NCBI RefSeq assembly: GCF_000621785.1
Contig: NZ_KK211350.1
Span: 18,900-82,899 of the forward strand
DNA: 64,000 nucleotides
Direction: 5' to 3'
Origin: Ruminococcus flavefaciens ND2009
Lineage (GTDB): Bacteria; Bacillota; Clostridia; Oscillospirales; Ruminococcaceae
Part shown: positions 35,101 to 41,967 of the stretch, piece after piece
Numbering within the stretch: position 1 is the first letter of the stretch
Layout of the letters: each line of letters starts with the position of its first letter
Program-made: the position numbers and the translations under genes
Notes under the pieces: generated by a model
Databases searched by the model: none
What the model saw: the letters and a program-made list of their open reading frames with translations, nothing else
What the model was told of the DNA's origin: nothing

Positions 35101-37915
35101 CCTCTGTTGATCTTGAATAGCCCGCGGGAGCGCTTACCTCTTCGAGAGTGTATGTACCCTCCTGGAGGCCTGTGAATACAACAGCCGATCCGATCGAATA
35201 CCACTCGAAAGCTGATGCACTGTCGCTTGCAACATTCTTGATCTCGTTTTTGCTGAGCTCAAGTCTGCTGGGAGCGCTGTCGCTGGTGTTTCTTCCGATA
35301 CCGTCTGCGGTAAAGTACTGTACATCGCGAGCCTTTACCTTTGTCATGTCAGCACCGCTGGTGCTTGTAAGTCTGAGAAGAGCTCCGGGAACGGGAATGT
35401 TGTTCTCGTCAACCTTTCTCAGTGAGATGGTGTAAGCGTCGTTTGTTATTGTAACGGTACCATTGTGAGCATCAGTATTATCGATCAAATAGCCTTCAGC
35501 CTTTTCGCCGTCGTTCAATCTGTAGCCGGGCTTGCCGGTGTCGACTCTGAACTTTATATTGTTTACAGTCTGATAACCGTCGGGAGCGATCTCCGAAAGG
35601 GTGTATGCTCCGTCGGGAAGTCCTTCAAACTCAATGTCCTGATCGATAGTTGTCCATGTGATAGTGGTCTCGTTATATGTGGGCTTGCCCTTTGTGTTGG
35701 AGTCAAGATTTGACTTAACGCCGCTATTGAGCTTTGAACCCTCTACGCTGGGCTCAACCAGAGTGAGTGTGAACTGAACGCCCTCAAGTCTCTGCTTAGC
35801 AGATTTGAATGTAACGTTTTCATCTGTTTCAGAATCTACAGTCATCAGATCGGTAAGCTTTACAAACTTGATCTTGTTCACTACACTATCGCTTGTGTTG
35901 GTAACAATAACGTGCTTGTTGCCGCCTGCTGCGCCGTTGCCGTCATAGGAAACAGTGTAGCCTGCGGGTACGCTGTCTTCTACTACATAGTAGAAGTAAG
36001 GATAGCCCTTCTTGGTTGCCTTTTCGAGGCCTGTCCATTCATCGTTCCAGCCGCTTTCGCTTGTGAGGGTCTTTGTGCCGATCACCTGTGAAGCGAGAGG
36101 AGCACCGCTTATAGCAGTTACCTTTCCGCCTGCAACATTGATGATGACTGATCTGGACTGAAGTGTGAATTCATATTCGCCATCGTCGAGCGCTGCATTT
36201 ATGCTGCCGTCATCCTGAAGGGCGAAGATCTCTGTTCTGGAGTCAAAGCTCTGTCCCTGATAAGCGGAAACCTTCTTGCCGTCCTCCTCAGCGACAACGT
36301 TAAACTCCTGTTCGCCGTTTTTGAACCTGCACTTGGTATTTACGTCGCCCTCACTCACAAAGCTTACGAAATCCTTGAACAGATTTTCAAGTGTGAACTC
36401 AGCCTTGGGATTTGTAACGCCGGATTTAGTCAGACGGTAAAGAGTAACGCTTACTTCTTCGCCTTCGTGCTTGCCGTTTCCGTCGCTCCACTTCTTCTCA
36501 GCCGAGATGCCGATCTTCTCATTTTCCTTATCGCTGATAGGATTGAGGAAGAAAGCCATGTGTGTTTCTTCGTCAGCGTGGATCTTGTTAGCGATGATGT
36601 TACCGTTTATCTGGTATACATCAAAGTCAGTATCGGGGGCGAGAACGCATCCGAGCGGTATTCCGTCATATCCGAACTTTACCTTTGAGCCGCGGGGGGC
36701 TGCATTGTAGAAGTTGTAGAGGATATTGGTACCGCTTGTAACAGTAGCCTCACCGTTATTGAGTGTTGTGTCGCCTTCGATAGGATTATAGTTCCACTTT
36801 GTCTGCCAGAAGACATCTTCCTGCTGCTGAAGGTCAACGTTTACGATGAAGATCTGACCTCCGCCGTATCTGCCGTCCTTGTAGTTGATGCCGTTGACAG
36901 TGATCTCGTAGAACTTGTCAAAGTCCTCTGCCTTTACATTGAGAACGTTAACGCCCTCGGGGTTAAGGGTGAGAGTACCCTTGTTCACACTGTCTCCGCC
37001 CCAGGGATCCATACCGTTGTCCCACTCCATCGAAGCATACACGTTATCTCTGTAAGTGTTTGCATAGTCGTTGGACATATTCTCATAGTAGGTCTTCAGG
37101 GCTGTGAAATCGATGAAGCCGCTGCCTGCATGAGCGTAGTAGCTCTCGGTGCCATCTCTAAGGTTATTGCCGATAGTATAGGACATCGGTCCGTTATAAG
37201 CAAGATTGCTATTGCCGGCCTCGGTCTTCTCAAATTCGGTGCGTGCCTCTGAATTAGCATAAGCTTCGACCATTGCAGGAAATTCGCTCTTCTTGCCCGG
37301 GAAGATATTGATACCGGTATATCTGGGGTCATGAGTCGGCTTGAAGACGGTAGGATACGAAACCTGTACCGCATCGTTGGCAGGAATAACAGTCTCGACT
37401 CCGTTTATCCACTCAGTGTGCTCTGCAATATCATTGCCCCAGATCTCATAGTTCTCGGGCAAGAGCCAGTCGTAAAGCCAGTTTGTAGTAAGATTTGTGT
37501 GGATATTTCCATTTTCAAGATCGTACGTCCTGTCTCCTGATCGGGGGTCCTGCCTCCATACCAGGTCCTTGGTAACGACATTGAGAATTCTTCCGACATC
37601 GGTACTTGGAGCGGTATAGTTATAACCCATGATGTAGACAGGTGAAGCTACGTTACCGTTTACGTGGTTCTTGGCTTCGACACTCTCGAATCCGAATAAG
37701 TGAAAGTCGCCAGCCACGCCGAGCGGATTATTTCTGTTCCAGATCGACTCTTCGTATGGCGTGTTGACTATCGGGAGTCCGTCAGTGCCGACACCATCTT
37801 CTGCCGCAAACGACCGCAGCGGACTTAAACCTGACGGCAACGCATAGGTCACAGCCAGCAGTCCTGAGGTAACGCCACTAATCAAACGTTTCCCCAAAGA
37901 TTTTTTCATGGTCAT
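26162..37915 (-). CDS. Giant sortase-anchored adhesin with SpaA/Cna-B repeats and poly-Thr stalks
   Basis: 3917 residues. Signal peptide (1-37); N-terminal choice-of-anchor-A-like domain (about 45-410; GDFHLFGFESV, HVNGNVASPVYIMG); a Cna-B domain (from about 480, ISAEKKWSDGNGKHEGEEVSVTLYR); four diverse SpaA/prealbumin domains; then 11 tandem similar domains of about 124 residues (1320-2690) each starting [IL][DN]KxALG and containing a YxLxExxAPxGF/Y strand. The Lys of the first strand and the Glu of the last are the usual isopeptide-bond residues. A further domain and four related C-terminal domains (LTLTGK...YTLEELAAPNGY) alternate with Thr-rich stalks of 55-150 residues. The end is NSPKTG, a hydrophobic helix and RSRKRDD, a sorting signal of (S/P)PxTG type. 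The design suggests a long, stiff, probably glycosylated cell-surface fibre for attachment. Confidence 0.92.
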   Translation of the reverse strand: MTMKKSLGKRLISGVTSGLLAVTYALPSGLSPLRSFAAEDGVGTDGLPIVNTPYEESIWNRNNPLGVAGDFHLFGFESVEAKNHVNGNVASPVYIMGYNYTAPSTDVGRILNVVTKDLVWRQDPRSGDRTYDLENGNIHTNLTTNWLYDWLLPENYEIWGNDIAEHTEWINGVETVIPANDAVQVSYPTVFKPTHDPRYTGINIFPGKKSEFPAMVEAYANSEARTEFEKTEAGNSNLAYNGPMSYTIGNNLRDGTESYYAHAGSGFIDFTALKTYYENMSNDYANTYRDNVYASMEWDNGMDPWGGDSVNKGTLTLNPEGVNVLNVKAEDFDKFYEITVNGINYKDGRYGGGQIFIVNVDLQQQEDVFWQTKWNYNPIEGDTTLNNGEATVTSGTNILYNFYNAAPRGSKVKFGYDGIPLGCVLAPDTDFDVYQINGNIIANKIHADEETHMAFFLNPISDKENEKIGISAEKKWSDGNGKHEGEEVSVTLYRLTKSGVTNPKAEFTLENLFKDFVSFVSEGDVNTKCRFKNGEQEFNVVAEEDGKKVSAYQGQSFDSRTEIFALQDDGSINAALDDGEYEFTLQSRSVIINVAGGKVTAISGAPLASQVIGTKTLTSESGWNDEWTGLEKATKKGYPYFYYVVEDSVPAGYTVSYDGNGAAGGNKHVIVTNTSDSVVNKIKFVKLTDLMTVDSETDENVTFKSAKQRLEGVQFTLTLVEPSVEGSKLNSGVKSNLDSNTKGKPTYNETTITWTTIDQDIEFEGLPDGAYTLSEIAPDGYQTVNNIKFRVDTGKPGYRLNDGEKAEGYLIDNTDAHNGTVTITNDAYTISLRKVDENNIPVPGALLRLTSTSGADMTKVKARDVQYFTADGIGRNTSDSAPSRLELSKNEIKNVASDSASAFEWYSIGSAVVFTGLQEGTYTLEEVSAPAGYSRSTEVRTFTIARDENGKLSASGDTYTDTEKAYDKINDIINKKQTISVSKNDMNATVIEGAQFKLTKKDGTALGKITVDVENAEETYSKAIGLTANSKQITIKNTADGMGYTLRGNTFNNVKIDDVAVNETAKQNSYVTTGTASGDTLVISGLYDGSYVLTLDDGRIYNIRVESGMMAPEVSVSKLAELTDGGKAYEFTGGEAAMTGLDDGDYVLEETASPNGYTKVESKFEFNITDGKITLTNASTTGNIKLAPGSDSGIIITDSVSEITLAKEFGASGNTRPEGPEGAEMKLTFVSASGKTVNTINDVDTLEVGGSVTWNTKTENPKTFRGLMDGTYKFEETKEPAGYEKAEAKTFVIKDGVIADMNEAGEVVSTRTSESLLNTKKGTVTLDKTALGGSVIPAEAGQAKFTLEAVGEGKTLKGVSINGGEALGEVAKIENVECTDNNITFTGLKKGTYKLTETTAPSGYSLVSTFTFEVDDKGKVVSVSDVGTTGKAYVGEDGHIKVEDAPIVVIDKAALGGDIIEGSNAKFTLTAKDEGATLKGVKVNNEEIGEVTSYDFEGNSTKFEYLQNGTYSLKETAGPEGFSTVSEFTFTISNGLVTEVSAVTDGKVTPLEGGKVLKIEDRPIIKLDKVALGGAPIPESAGKAKFTLKAEDEGKTLEGVKLNGGTALGEGVTEAEFDGNNATFEYLKAGKYSLEETTAPNGYTTVTKFTFEVDDNGKVTNVSNTTNGKSYIGRDGEIVVEDKQSTVTINKKALGGEELPAEAGTATFVLKAEETGLNLGGVTVSTGETASAAPALGEDVTAYTFTGNNITFTGLKNGKYSLEETAAPNGYTVVTKFNFTIENGKVKEVETATNGNSKKVNDTTIQVEDARSTVVLDKKALGGEPIPAGAGKATFTLSAAEGKNLEGVEIIAGAATSGKVLEATDTSYTFQGNNAKFTGLKKGTYTLEEIAAPDGFTTATKFTFDINEKGQVTNVVTETDGQAYIDKVTGHLVVEDTKTKVIIDKKALGGEPIAEEAGKAKFTLTAVDEGLNLNGVVIGEGEGAAAVENDSTSVEFDGNTAVLNGLKEGTYTLKEETAPDGFTTVTEFKFSIDKDGKVTVLDKLTDGDAYVDRNGHLVVEDAKSTMTLDKKALGGKEIPAEAGKATFVLTVEEDGKTLNGVTISMGEGEEATSVTFENGETSYEFTGNNVNFTGLKNGSYSLEETAAPGGFTTVTKFTFDIVDGKVDNVGTTTNGKAYIDEKTGHLVVEDGQNSVTIDKKALGGAEIPAEAGSATFIFKAEDEGANFKGVTVSQGTGEEATSETITAEDNIYSFTGNNISFTGLRPGVYSLEETAAPSGFVTVTKFTFSVDKDGKVTVIDTVTDGDAYVDKNGHLVVEDDKTTVVIDKKALGGAPIDEAAGKAKFTLTAKTEGLNFNGVTVGEGEGAVAVEDGKTSVDFDGNTAVLKGLKKGTYTLKETTAPDGFITVTEFTFDVDEKGYVSNVSTVTDGNAYVDENDHLVVEDEKSTITLDKKALGGEEIPAEAGSATFVLTVEEKGKTLDGVTISMGEGEEATSVIFENGETSYEFTGNNVKFTGLKDGKYSLEETAAPTGYSVVTKFNFTIDNGVVKDVDTVTTGKVEKKNDGKTIEVQDELESTVTIDKKALGAKEITADAGNAVFTLTSNDEGVTFKGVKINGGEALGEITETEFPGNSAKFTGLKSGHYTLVEKTAPDGYEVVSTFTFYLDGNEVKDVSATTNGKAYVDEETGHLVIEDAPNEFTIGKYDITGKNEVKKAQLELTNPDIDWTSILDANKDDKDFTSVVDSEGKVLGIQWISGDAAKIVRALKDGDYTLKETGDDFTDGEVTYSIITSELNFTISGNKITDASGEALETEAKPDSETGYYTVDKENGVIKVNDAEATTTTTTTTSTTTTTTTTTSTTTTSTTTTSTTTTTTTTTTTTTTTTTTTTTTTTTTTTTTTTTTTTTTTTTTSTTTTTTTSTTTTTTTTSTTTTTTTTTTTTTTTTTTAPVITTVKVNISKADATDGSEVKGARLTLTGKKGKEPIVFKDGQLTVGEGGTEINSVGTSLVWLSGSKETIVTIEDGTYTLEELAAPNGYKVANKIEFTVEGGKVTKINGKAASENKVVMEDERIVTTTTTTTTTTTTTTTTTSTTTTTSTTTSTTTTTTTTPTTTTTTSTTTTTTTTTTSTTTTTTTTTTTTTTTTTTTTTTTTTTTTTTTSTTTTTSTTTTTTTSTTTTTTSTTTTTTTTTTTSTTTTTTTTPTTTTTVVTAKVNINKVDGMNSKEVKDARLTLTGKDSDGQPIVFKDGQLTVGDGGTEINGVGTSLVWLSGTKPTIVTVEDGTYTLEELAAPNGYEKASKIEFTVEGGKVTKINGKAASENKVVMIDERVTTTTTTTTTTTTTTTTTTTTTSTTTTTTTTSTTTPTTTSTTTTTTTTPTTTTTTSTTTTTTTTTTTTTTTTTTTTTTTTTTTTSTTTTTTTTTTTSTTTTTTTTTTSTTTTTSTTTSTTTTTSTTTTTTTTSTTTTTTTTTTTTTTTVVTAKVNIDKVDGMNSKEVEGARLTLTGKDSAGQPIIFKDGQLTIGEGGTEINSVGTSLVWLSGKEKTIVTVEDGTYTLEELAAPNGYEKASAITFTVEGGKVTMIDGKPASENTVVMIDERIVTTTTTTTTTSTTTTTTSTTTTTTTTSTTTTTTSTTTTTTSTTTTTTTTTTTTTTTLAVVKIDKQDVYSEEVPGAKLTLTGVDENGSPIEFEEGRIVIGDGASVEKGSGNSLIWISGNSATTVTLEDGKYVLEEIAAPTGYEVATNITFTVEDGKLTSVDGVETDSDTVVMIDKRIETTTTTVTDIMGQEITTSTTTIIGGGDDATRTSSTTTTTTTTTTTTTTTTTTTTTTTTTTTTTTTTTTTTAEETSTTTTTTGGASSTTTSTTKAKTTTTTKKVTTNSPKTGVKGISAAFAIFTLAAAAAFAARSRKRDDQ
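26290..26482 (-). repeat. Thr-codon low-complexity tract (C-terminal stalk)
   Basis: Near-continuous ACA/ACT/ACC codons of the adhesin's last stalk; a likely site of length variation. Confidence 0.85.
26946..27112 (-). repeat. Thr-codon low-complexity tract
   Basis: Stalk before the last C-terminal adhesin domain; Thr with scattered Ser, synonymous codons mixed. Confidence 0.85.
27478..27922 (-). repeat. Thr-codon low-complexity tract (longest)
   Basis: About 148 residues, nearly all Thr with scattered Ser and a few Pro. Repeated GTCGAC sites interrupt the tract at intervals. Confidence 0.85.
28291..28697 (-). repeat. Thr-codon low-complexity tract
   Basis: About 135 residues of Thr/Ser between two of the four C-terminal adhesin domains. 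Confidence 0.85.
29062..29396 (-). repeat. Thr-codon low-complexity tract
   Basis: About 110 residues of Thr/Ser separating the tandem SpaA block from the C-terminal domains. Confidence 0.85.
29840..33965 (-). repeat. Eleven tandem SpaA-like domain repeats (in the adhesin gene)
   Basis: Units of about 370-380 bp, each opening with codons for [IL]DKKALGG. The DNA of neighbouring units is similar enough to support unequal recombination, while units 7 and 10, and 6 and 9, look most alike, pointing to duplication of a three-unit block. Confidence 0.8.
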
Positions 37916-38006
37916 TCCATCCTTTCGTTGTTATTTTTACAATCCCCCGTAACCCTCCTCAGCTGCCTGTACGCAGCGAAAAAAATTACAGTTCTTTGTA
38001 CATATA

Positions 38007-38035
38007 ATTATAACATAACGGTATACAAATTGCAA
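38007..38035 (-). promoter_or_regulatory. Promoter of the giant adhesin gene
   Basis: On the minus strand, TTGCAA - 17 bp - TATAAT; predicted start near 38000, about 85 bases before the ATG. The leader has a GCTGC/GCAGC hairpin. Confidence 0.65.
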
Positions 38036-38324
38036 TATTTTAAGGCGTACTAAATACGAGAAAAAAACGAACGATATTTGTGCAATGTGTTGCAGAATAT
38101 TACCTTTTTGAGGTCTTCAACAGCAAGTTCAACAAAATACCACTAATTCAGTCAACTGGTTAAACCAATTTGGGTGACTCTTCGTAAAAAACTGTTCAAA
38201 ATCTACTCCCAGCGATATAACCTTTAGTATTATTTGCACAGTCTATAACTATATATAATTTTTATATTTGTTAAAAACATACTATCAAAAAGTACTTTGT
38301 TGATTTTATTCTGTAAATCCGCTA
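38036..38324. other. AT-rich intergenic region, nothing identified
   Basis: Between divergent promoters of the adhesin and the ECF S-component genes. Very AT-rich; I see no gene, repeat or stable fold. Confidence 0.5.
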
Positions 38325-38353
38325 TTTACAAGGCTTTAAAAAAGTGTTATGAT
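38325..38353 (+). promoter_or_regulatory. Promoter of the ECF S-component gene
   Basis: TTTACA - 17 bp - TATGAT, about 55 bases before the ATG; a small CCTC/GAGG hairpin lies in the leader. Confidence 0.5.
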
Positions 38354-38408
38354 ATATTTATTGTATTATATCCTCGCGTGAGGAGTAGTAACAAGGAGGA
38401 AATTTAAT

Positions 38409-39599
38409 ATGAAAGAGAAGTTCAACGTACGCTCACTGGTACTGCTGGGTCTTCTGACAGCTGTGGTGGCTCTGTTCTCACTGACACCCATCGGCTCGAT
38501 CCCTATCGGTCCGCTGTCGATAACCCTCAACATCATCCCCATTGCAATAGCCGCTATCGCGCTCGGTCCAACAGGCGGACTTATCATGGGTATAGTCTTC
38601 GGCATCTTCAGCTTCCTTCAGTGCTTCGGTATCGGAGTCCTCAGCGGAATGGGTGCCATGACCCTTGAGATAAGCCCGGCACTCACATTCATACAGCGAG
38701 TTGTTTCCCGTGCACTGGACGGTCTCCTGGTAGGACTGATCTTCCTCGGCCTTTCCAAGGTAAAGTCCAAAAAGACTCTTTCAGTTATCACCAGCTCAGT
38801 GGCAGGTGCGGTCCTCATCGGTCTGTTCCTGTCGGTAATGCTTCTCATCTGCTACGATGAGAACGGCAAATACAAGATGTCCGCAGGTATGTATAAATTC
38901 ATGACCTCCGGTCTTCCTCTGGCAGCAACGCTCATTGCGGTTTTCGCTGTGGGATTTGCCCTGGCATTCTGGCTCATAAACAAGAAAAATCTCTCAAAGG
39001 TACAGCAGTCCTGCGCCGTTTCGGGCTTCTCGGCTGCTATCCTCAACACCATATTCTTCATGTCCGCTCTGGTGCTCCTGTTCAACCACACCGCTACAGG
39101 TATGGACAACAAGTACACCATCACGGTCACTAACGGAGTTATTTCCGAAGTAAAAGACAACGCAGGCAAGGCCGTGGAATTCTCCGCCGACGGAAAGGCA
39201 TTCACTCTGGGTGAGGATTTTGTCCTCACACTCGGACAAACCTCCGAGGCTCTCCCCTCAACAGCCGGCTCGGGAGCTGTAAAGTTCACGCTCAGCTCAG
39301 GCAAGCTCAAGGGCGCATTCCTCAACGGCAAGGAGATAAAAAGCAAGACTTACAAATTCAAGGACACCCACGCAGACCTCAGCGGTCTCAGCGACGGTAA
39401 ATACACACTTAAGGTATACAAGAAGTTCAACTATATCGACAGACTCAGAGCAGGCAAGAGCATCATGCTCTTCCTCATCACCTCAGTAGGTATAAACGCA
39501 CTGTTTGAAATGGTCATCTCAACACTATTCACAACTCTTATCGGCACAGCCCTCTTTAAGGCAAAGCTGATAAAAACTCCCGAAAATCTCAAGGAATGA
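38409..39599 (+). CDS. ECF transporter S component with inserted extracytoplasmic domain
   Basis: 396 residues. The first 215 residues look like an energy-coupling-factor substrate-binding S component: VRSLVLLGLLTAVVALFSLTPIG, then IPIGPLSITLNIIPIAIAAIALGPTGGLIMGIVFGI. This resembles the pantothenate/folate-type group. Between the penultimate and last helices (about 235-350) is a non-membrane insert with beta-strand pattern (YTITVTNGVISEVKD, KFTLSSGKLKGAFLNGKEIKS, DLSGLSDGKYTLKVYKKF). A typical S component has about 190 residues and no such insert; the insert's ending resembles the SpaA strand pattern of the adjacent adhesin. Vitamin specificity cannot be set. RBS AAGGAGGA. Needs EcfA/EcfT from elsewhere. 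Confidence 0.8.
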   Translation: MKEKFNVRSLVLLGLLTAVVALFSLTPIGSIPIGPLSITLNIIPIAIAAIALGPTGGLIMGIVFGIFSFLQCFGIGVLSGMGAMTLEISPALTFIQRVVSRALDGLLVGLIFLGLSKVKSKKTLSVITSSVAGAVLIGLFLSVMLLICYDENGKYKMSAGMYKFMTSGLPLAATLIAVFAVGFALAFWLINKKNLSKVQQSCAVSGFSAAILNTIFFMSALVLLFNHTATGMDNKYTITVTNGVISEVKDNAGKAVEFSADGKAFTLGEDFVLTLGQTSEALPSTAGSGAVKFTLSSGKLKGAFLNGKEIKSKTYKFKDTHADLSGLSDGKYTLKVYKKFNYIDRLRAGKSIMLFLITSVGINALFEMVISTLFTTLIGTALFKAKLIKTPENLKE

Positions 39600-39605
39600 T
39601 CTGCT

Positions 39606-39638
39606 AAAGCCTTTTCCCGTACAGGAAAAGGCTTTTTT
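39606..39638 (+). terminator. Terminator of the ECF S-component gene
   Basis: AAAGCCTTTTCC / GGAAAAGGCTTT with six Ts, 6 bases after the stop codon. Confidence 0.9.
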
Positions 39639-39639
39639 A

Positions 39640-39923
39640 CGGCTCGGCGCGCCGGAGCGGAGAAATCGCCCCGCAGTATAAAAGCCGATCCCGGGACTGA
39701 GTTTTCCTGTTCTTCGGGCTGTCTGCGGAGTTCCCACGAACCCTTTCCGGCACTGACTATTCCGACATATACCGAAGATCCGTCTCTCCCGGAACAGTTG
39801 CTTGCAGGAGCAGAACAGTAATATTACTTGGGGTATAATTGCACTAATTTATAAAATTCAATTCAGAGTATGTGAATTTTTTATCGTTTTTCTCAAAAAT
39901 ATCCCTTACCCCCCCTTTTTCTA
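39640..39923. other. Intergenic region upstream of the biosynthetic cluster, nothing identified
   Basis: The first 190 bases are GC-rich without a frame having an RBS; the rest is AT-rich. A lone TATAAT near 39835 has no suitable -35. Confidence 0.4.
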
Positions 39924-39952
39924 TTGACAGCGCCCTGAATAGGTGCTAATAT
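39924..39952 (+). promoter_or_regulatory. Promoter of the acyl-biosynthesis cluster
   Basis: TTGACA - 17 bp - TAATAT with TGC before the -10, 29 bases before the first ATG. A strong vegetative promoter. Confidence 0.75.
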
Positions 39953-39981
39953 GTATTTATAAATAATAAGGAGTATTATAA

Positions 39982-40872
39982 ATGTACAACAGAGCGTTCC
40001 TGTTCAACGGCATAGGCTCAAAGCCCGAAAAGCTTCTGGTGAAGCTGCCGCCCGAACTCATGGACAAGTACGAGCATTACCTCGGTCAGGCATTCGGAAG
40101 ACTGGGGCTCAGCATGGATCTTGAAAAGAACAAGGCTTACGACGGCAGAGTCGCCGAGTGGATAATCTCACTCATCTGCGACAGAGTCGTTTTCGAGCAT
40201 TACATAGACAAGGGCATCATCCCCGACATCGGTGCGGGCTACAGCTCGGGCATAGTCAGCATAAGCGGCTGCTTCGGCTCGGTGCCCCACGAATTCGCAC
40301 ACGACATAATCATGATGAACCGCGCTACCATGCGCTGTCTTGAGGAGCATGACCAGAAGCTCGATATGGGCATCGTCATCGGCTTCTCCTACAACGATAT
40401 CGAGGAGCTCTTCGAGGGTAAGTTCTCTCCCGATGAACTGGTCATCGGAAGCGGCAACTCAAAGTTCCACGTAATGGTAAGCGGCAAGGCAAGTGCCGTC
40501 GAGAAGGCTCTCCTCCTCTGTCAGAACGAGGGTGCCATCAAGGCATTCAGCTTCGGCACAGGCGTTGCTTATCACCACCCCATCATGAAGCAGTATTCAC
40601 AGGAATATGTGGATTTCTGCGCTTCCACCGAATACAGCGCTCCCACCTACCCCATACTCTCTATCTTCGACAGAGAGGTCATGACTACGGGGCAGCAGGT
40701 GCTGAGAGAAAATCAGCTGAATGTATATACTCCCATACGCTGGGACCTGGCCGTAAAGAAGCTTGAGGAGCTGGGCGTTACCGAGTTCTTCGACGTCAGC
40801 GCCAACGGCGCCGTGAGCAAGTTCTCACGGGTAAGCAGAAAATGCAAAATTTACACTCTCGAAGATGTGTGA
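39982..40872 (+). CDS. Stand-alone malonyl-CoA:ACP-type acyltransferase
   Basis: 296 residues, FabD/trans-AT fold. Nucleophile motif GYSSG with Ser88 (usual GHSxG, His replaced by Tyr), an Arg in MMNRATMR where FabD has its carboxylate-binding Arg, and the catalytic His in AYHHPIMK (His198/199, like PFHSxxM). It loads malonyl or a similar unit from CoA onto an ACP. First gene of a 13-gene run, 63 bases ahead of an ACP gene, so it probably serves that ACP. It differs from housekeeping FabD in the nucleophile elbow and short length. RBS AAGGAG. Confidence 0.85.
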   Translation: MYNRAFLFNGIGSKPEKLLVKLPPELMDKYEHYLGQAFGRLGLSMDLEKNKAYDGRVAEWIISLICDRVVFEHYIDKGIIPDIGAGYSSGIVSISGCFGSVPHEFAHDIIMMNRATMRCLEEHDQKLDMGIVIGFSYNDIEELFEGKFSPDELVIGSGNSKFHVMVSGKASAVEKALLLCQNEGAIKAFSFGTGVAYHHPIMKQYSQEYVDFCASTEYSAPTYPILSIFDREVMTTGQQVLRENQLNVYTPIRWDLAVKKLEELGVTEFFDVSANGAVSKFSRVSRKCKIYTLEDV

Positions 40873-40935
40873 ATTTTCAGATAAATACAAGCACACCCAA
40901 TGAAAGGGAAAGACAATTATTATGGAGGTTTTATT

Positions 40936-41238
40936 ATGAGAGAGATCACAGATGAGATCAGACAGGAAATCAAGGACATGATCTTCGACTACTACGCAGA
41001 GGAATGTGAAGTAGAGAAGGACGAGATCACTATGGATACCAACCCTCAGGAGGATCTGGGCAGCGATTCACTCATGTTCGTTGAGCTTATAGAGATGACA
41101 GCCGACAAGTATGACATGGACATCAAGCTCCAGAGCATCGGCAAGTATATGCTCAAGGCTCCCATGGACACTATGAGCGACGTTGTAGAGATGTTCTGCA
41201 AGATCTATCAGTACGGCAACGATATTGTTAATCAGTGA
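40936..41238 (+). CDS. Acyl carrier protein (cluster ACP 1)
   Basis: 100 residues with the 4'-phosphopantetheine site LGSDSLMFVELIE (Ser45) on a helical ACP fold; acidic overall. It would carry the growing acyl chain between AT, KS, dehydrogenase and crotonases. Starts at the ATG at 40936, behind GGAGG. The spacing around the DSL motif resembles stand-alone PKS/FAS ACPs; the C-terminal extension (KIYQYGNDIVNQ) is longer than in housekeeping AcpP. Confidence 0.9.
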   Translation: MREITDEIRQEIKDMIFDYYAEECEVEKDEITMDTNPQEDLGSDSLMFVELIEMTADKYDMDIKLQSIGKYMLKAPMDTMSDVVEMFCKIYQYGNDIVNQ

Positions 41239-41247
41239 GAGGTCTGA

Positions 41248-41967
41248 ATGTTAAAGTCAAATTTATCTGAGCTTCATGCCGAGGATAATATTGCTGTACT
41301 TACCATTGACAACGGCCCGAAGAATCTTCTCTCCGAGCCCGAATTCGTAGACCGTAAGGAGCTCCTCGGCTGGCTGGACGAAAATCCGCAGGTGGGGGCT
41401 CTTATCATTACAGGTAAGGGCAGGCATTTCTCCCACGGCGCTGACGTCTCACTCTTCGGTGAGGCAGGCGGCACCGACCTTTCGGCAAAGCTTGAAAACG
41501 CAAGAGAGCTTCTGCGTACAATAGAGAAGCTCCCGCTGATAACCGCAGCAGCCATCAACGGCGGATGCTTCGGCGGCGGACTTGAGATAGCACTCAGCTG
41601 TCAGTTCAGGATAGCTTCGCCCTCTGCTTTCCTCGGTCTTCCCGAGATAATGCACGGCGTTGTTCCCGGTATGGGCGGTATGGAGCGCCTGTACAGACTG
41701 CTGGGCAAGGAAAAGGCTCTCAGCATGATACTCTGCGGCGAGATGATAGGCGCTAAGGAAGCATTAGAGATGGGACTCGTCACAAAGCTCAGCGAGAACA
41801 AGAATTCATTCGATGAGACCGTAGCCTTCGTGAAGGAGCTGCTCAGCGGCAAATCCCTCACCCAGATACGGGCTATCATAGACACCATAAACCTTGCCTC
41901 AGAGGGAGCTGAAGACCCCTCAAAGGGCAAATTTGAAGCGGCTCTGGCGGAGGCTTCAAAGAAATGA
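41248..41967 (+). CDS. Enoyl-CoA hydratase/isomerase (crotonase) 1
   Basis: 239 residues, crotonase fold. Oxyanion-hole segments HFSHGADVSLFG and NGGCFGGGLEIALS, and both catalytic Glu positions of true hydratases (GGGLE and LGLPEIMHGVVPGMGGMERL). Expected to dehydrate a 3-hydroxyacyl or hydrate an enoyl thioester on ACP or CoA. The stop overlaps the next start by 4 bases. Similar crotonases act in beta-branching polyketide cassettes, but no HMG-CoA-synthase-like partner is present. Confidence 0.9.
   Translation: MLKSNLSELHAEDNIAVLTIDNGPKNLLSEPEFVDRKELLGWLDENPQVGALIITGKGRHFSHGADVSLFGEAGGTDLSAKLENARELLRTIEKLPLITAAAINGGCFGGGLEIALSCQFRIASPSAFLGLPEIMHGVVPGMGGMERLYRLLGKEKALSMILCGEMIGAKEALEMGLVTKLSENKNSFDETVAFVKELLSGKSLTQIRAIIDTINLASEGAEDPSKGKFEAALAEASKK

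Noticed and set aside
39525..39737. 70-codon minus-strand frame near the S-component gene
   Set aside because: Overlaps the terminator and the end of the real gene; Arg/Ser-rich and no RBS.
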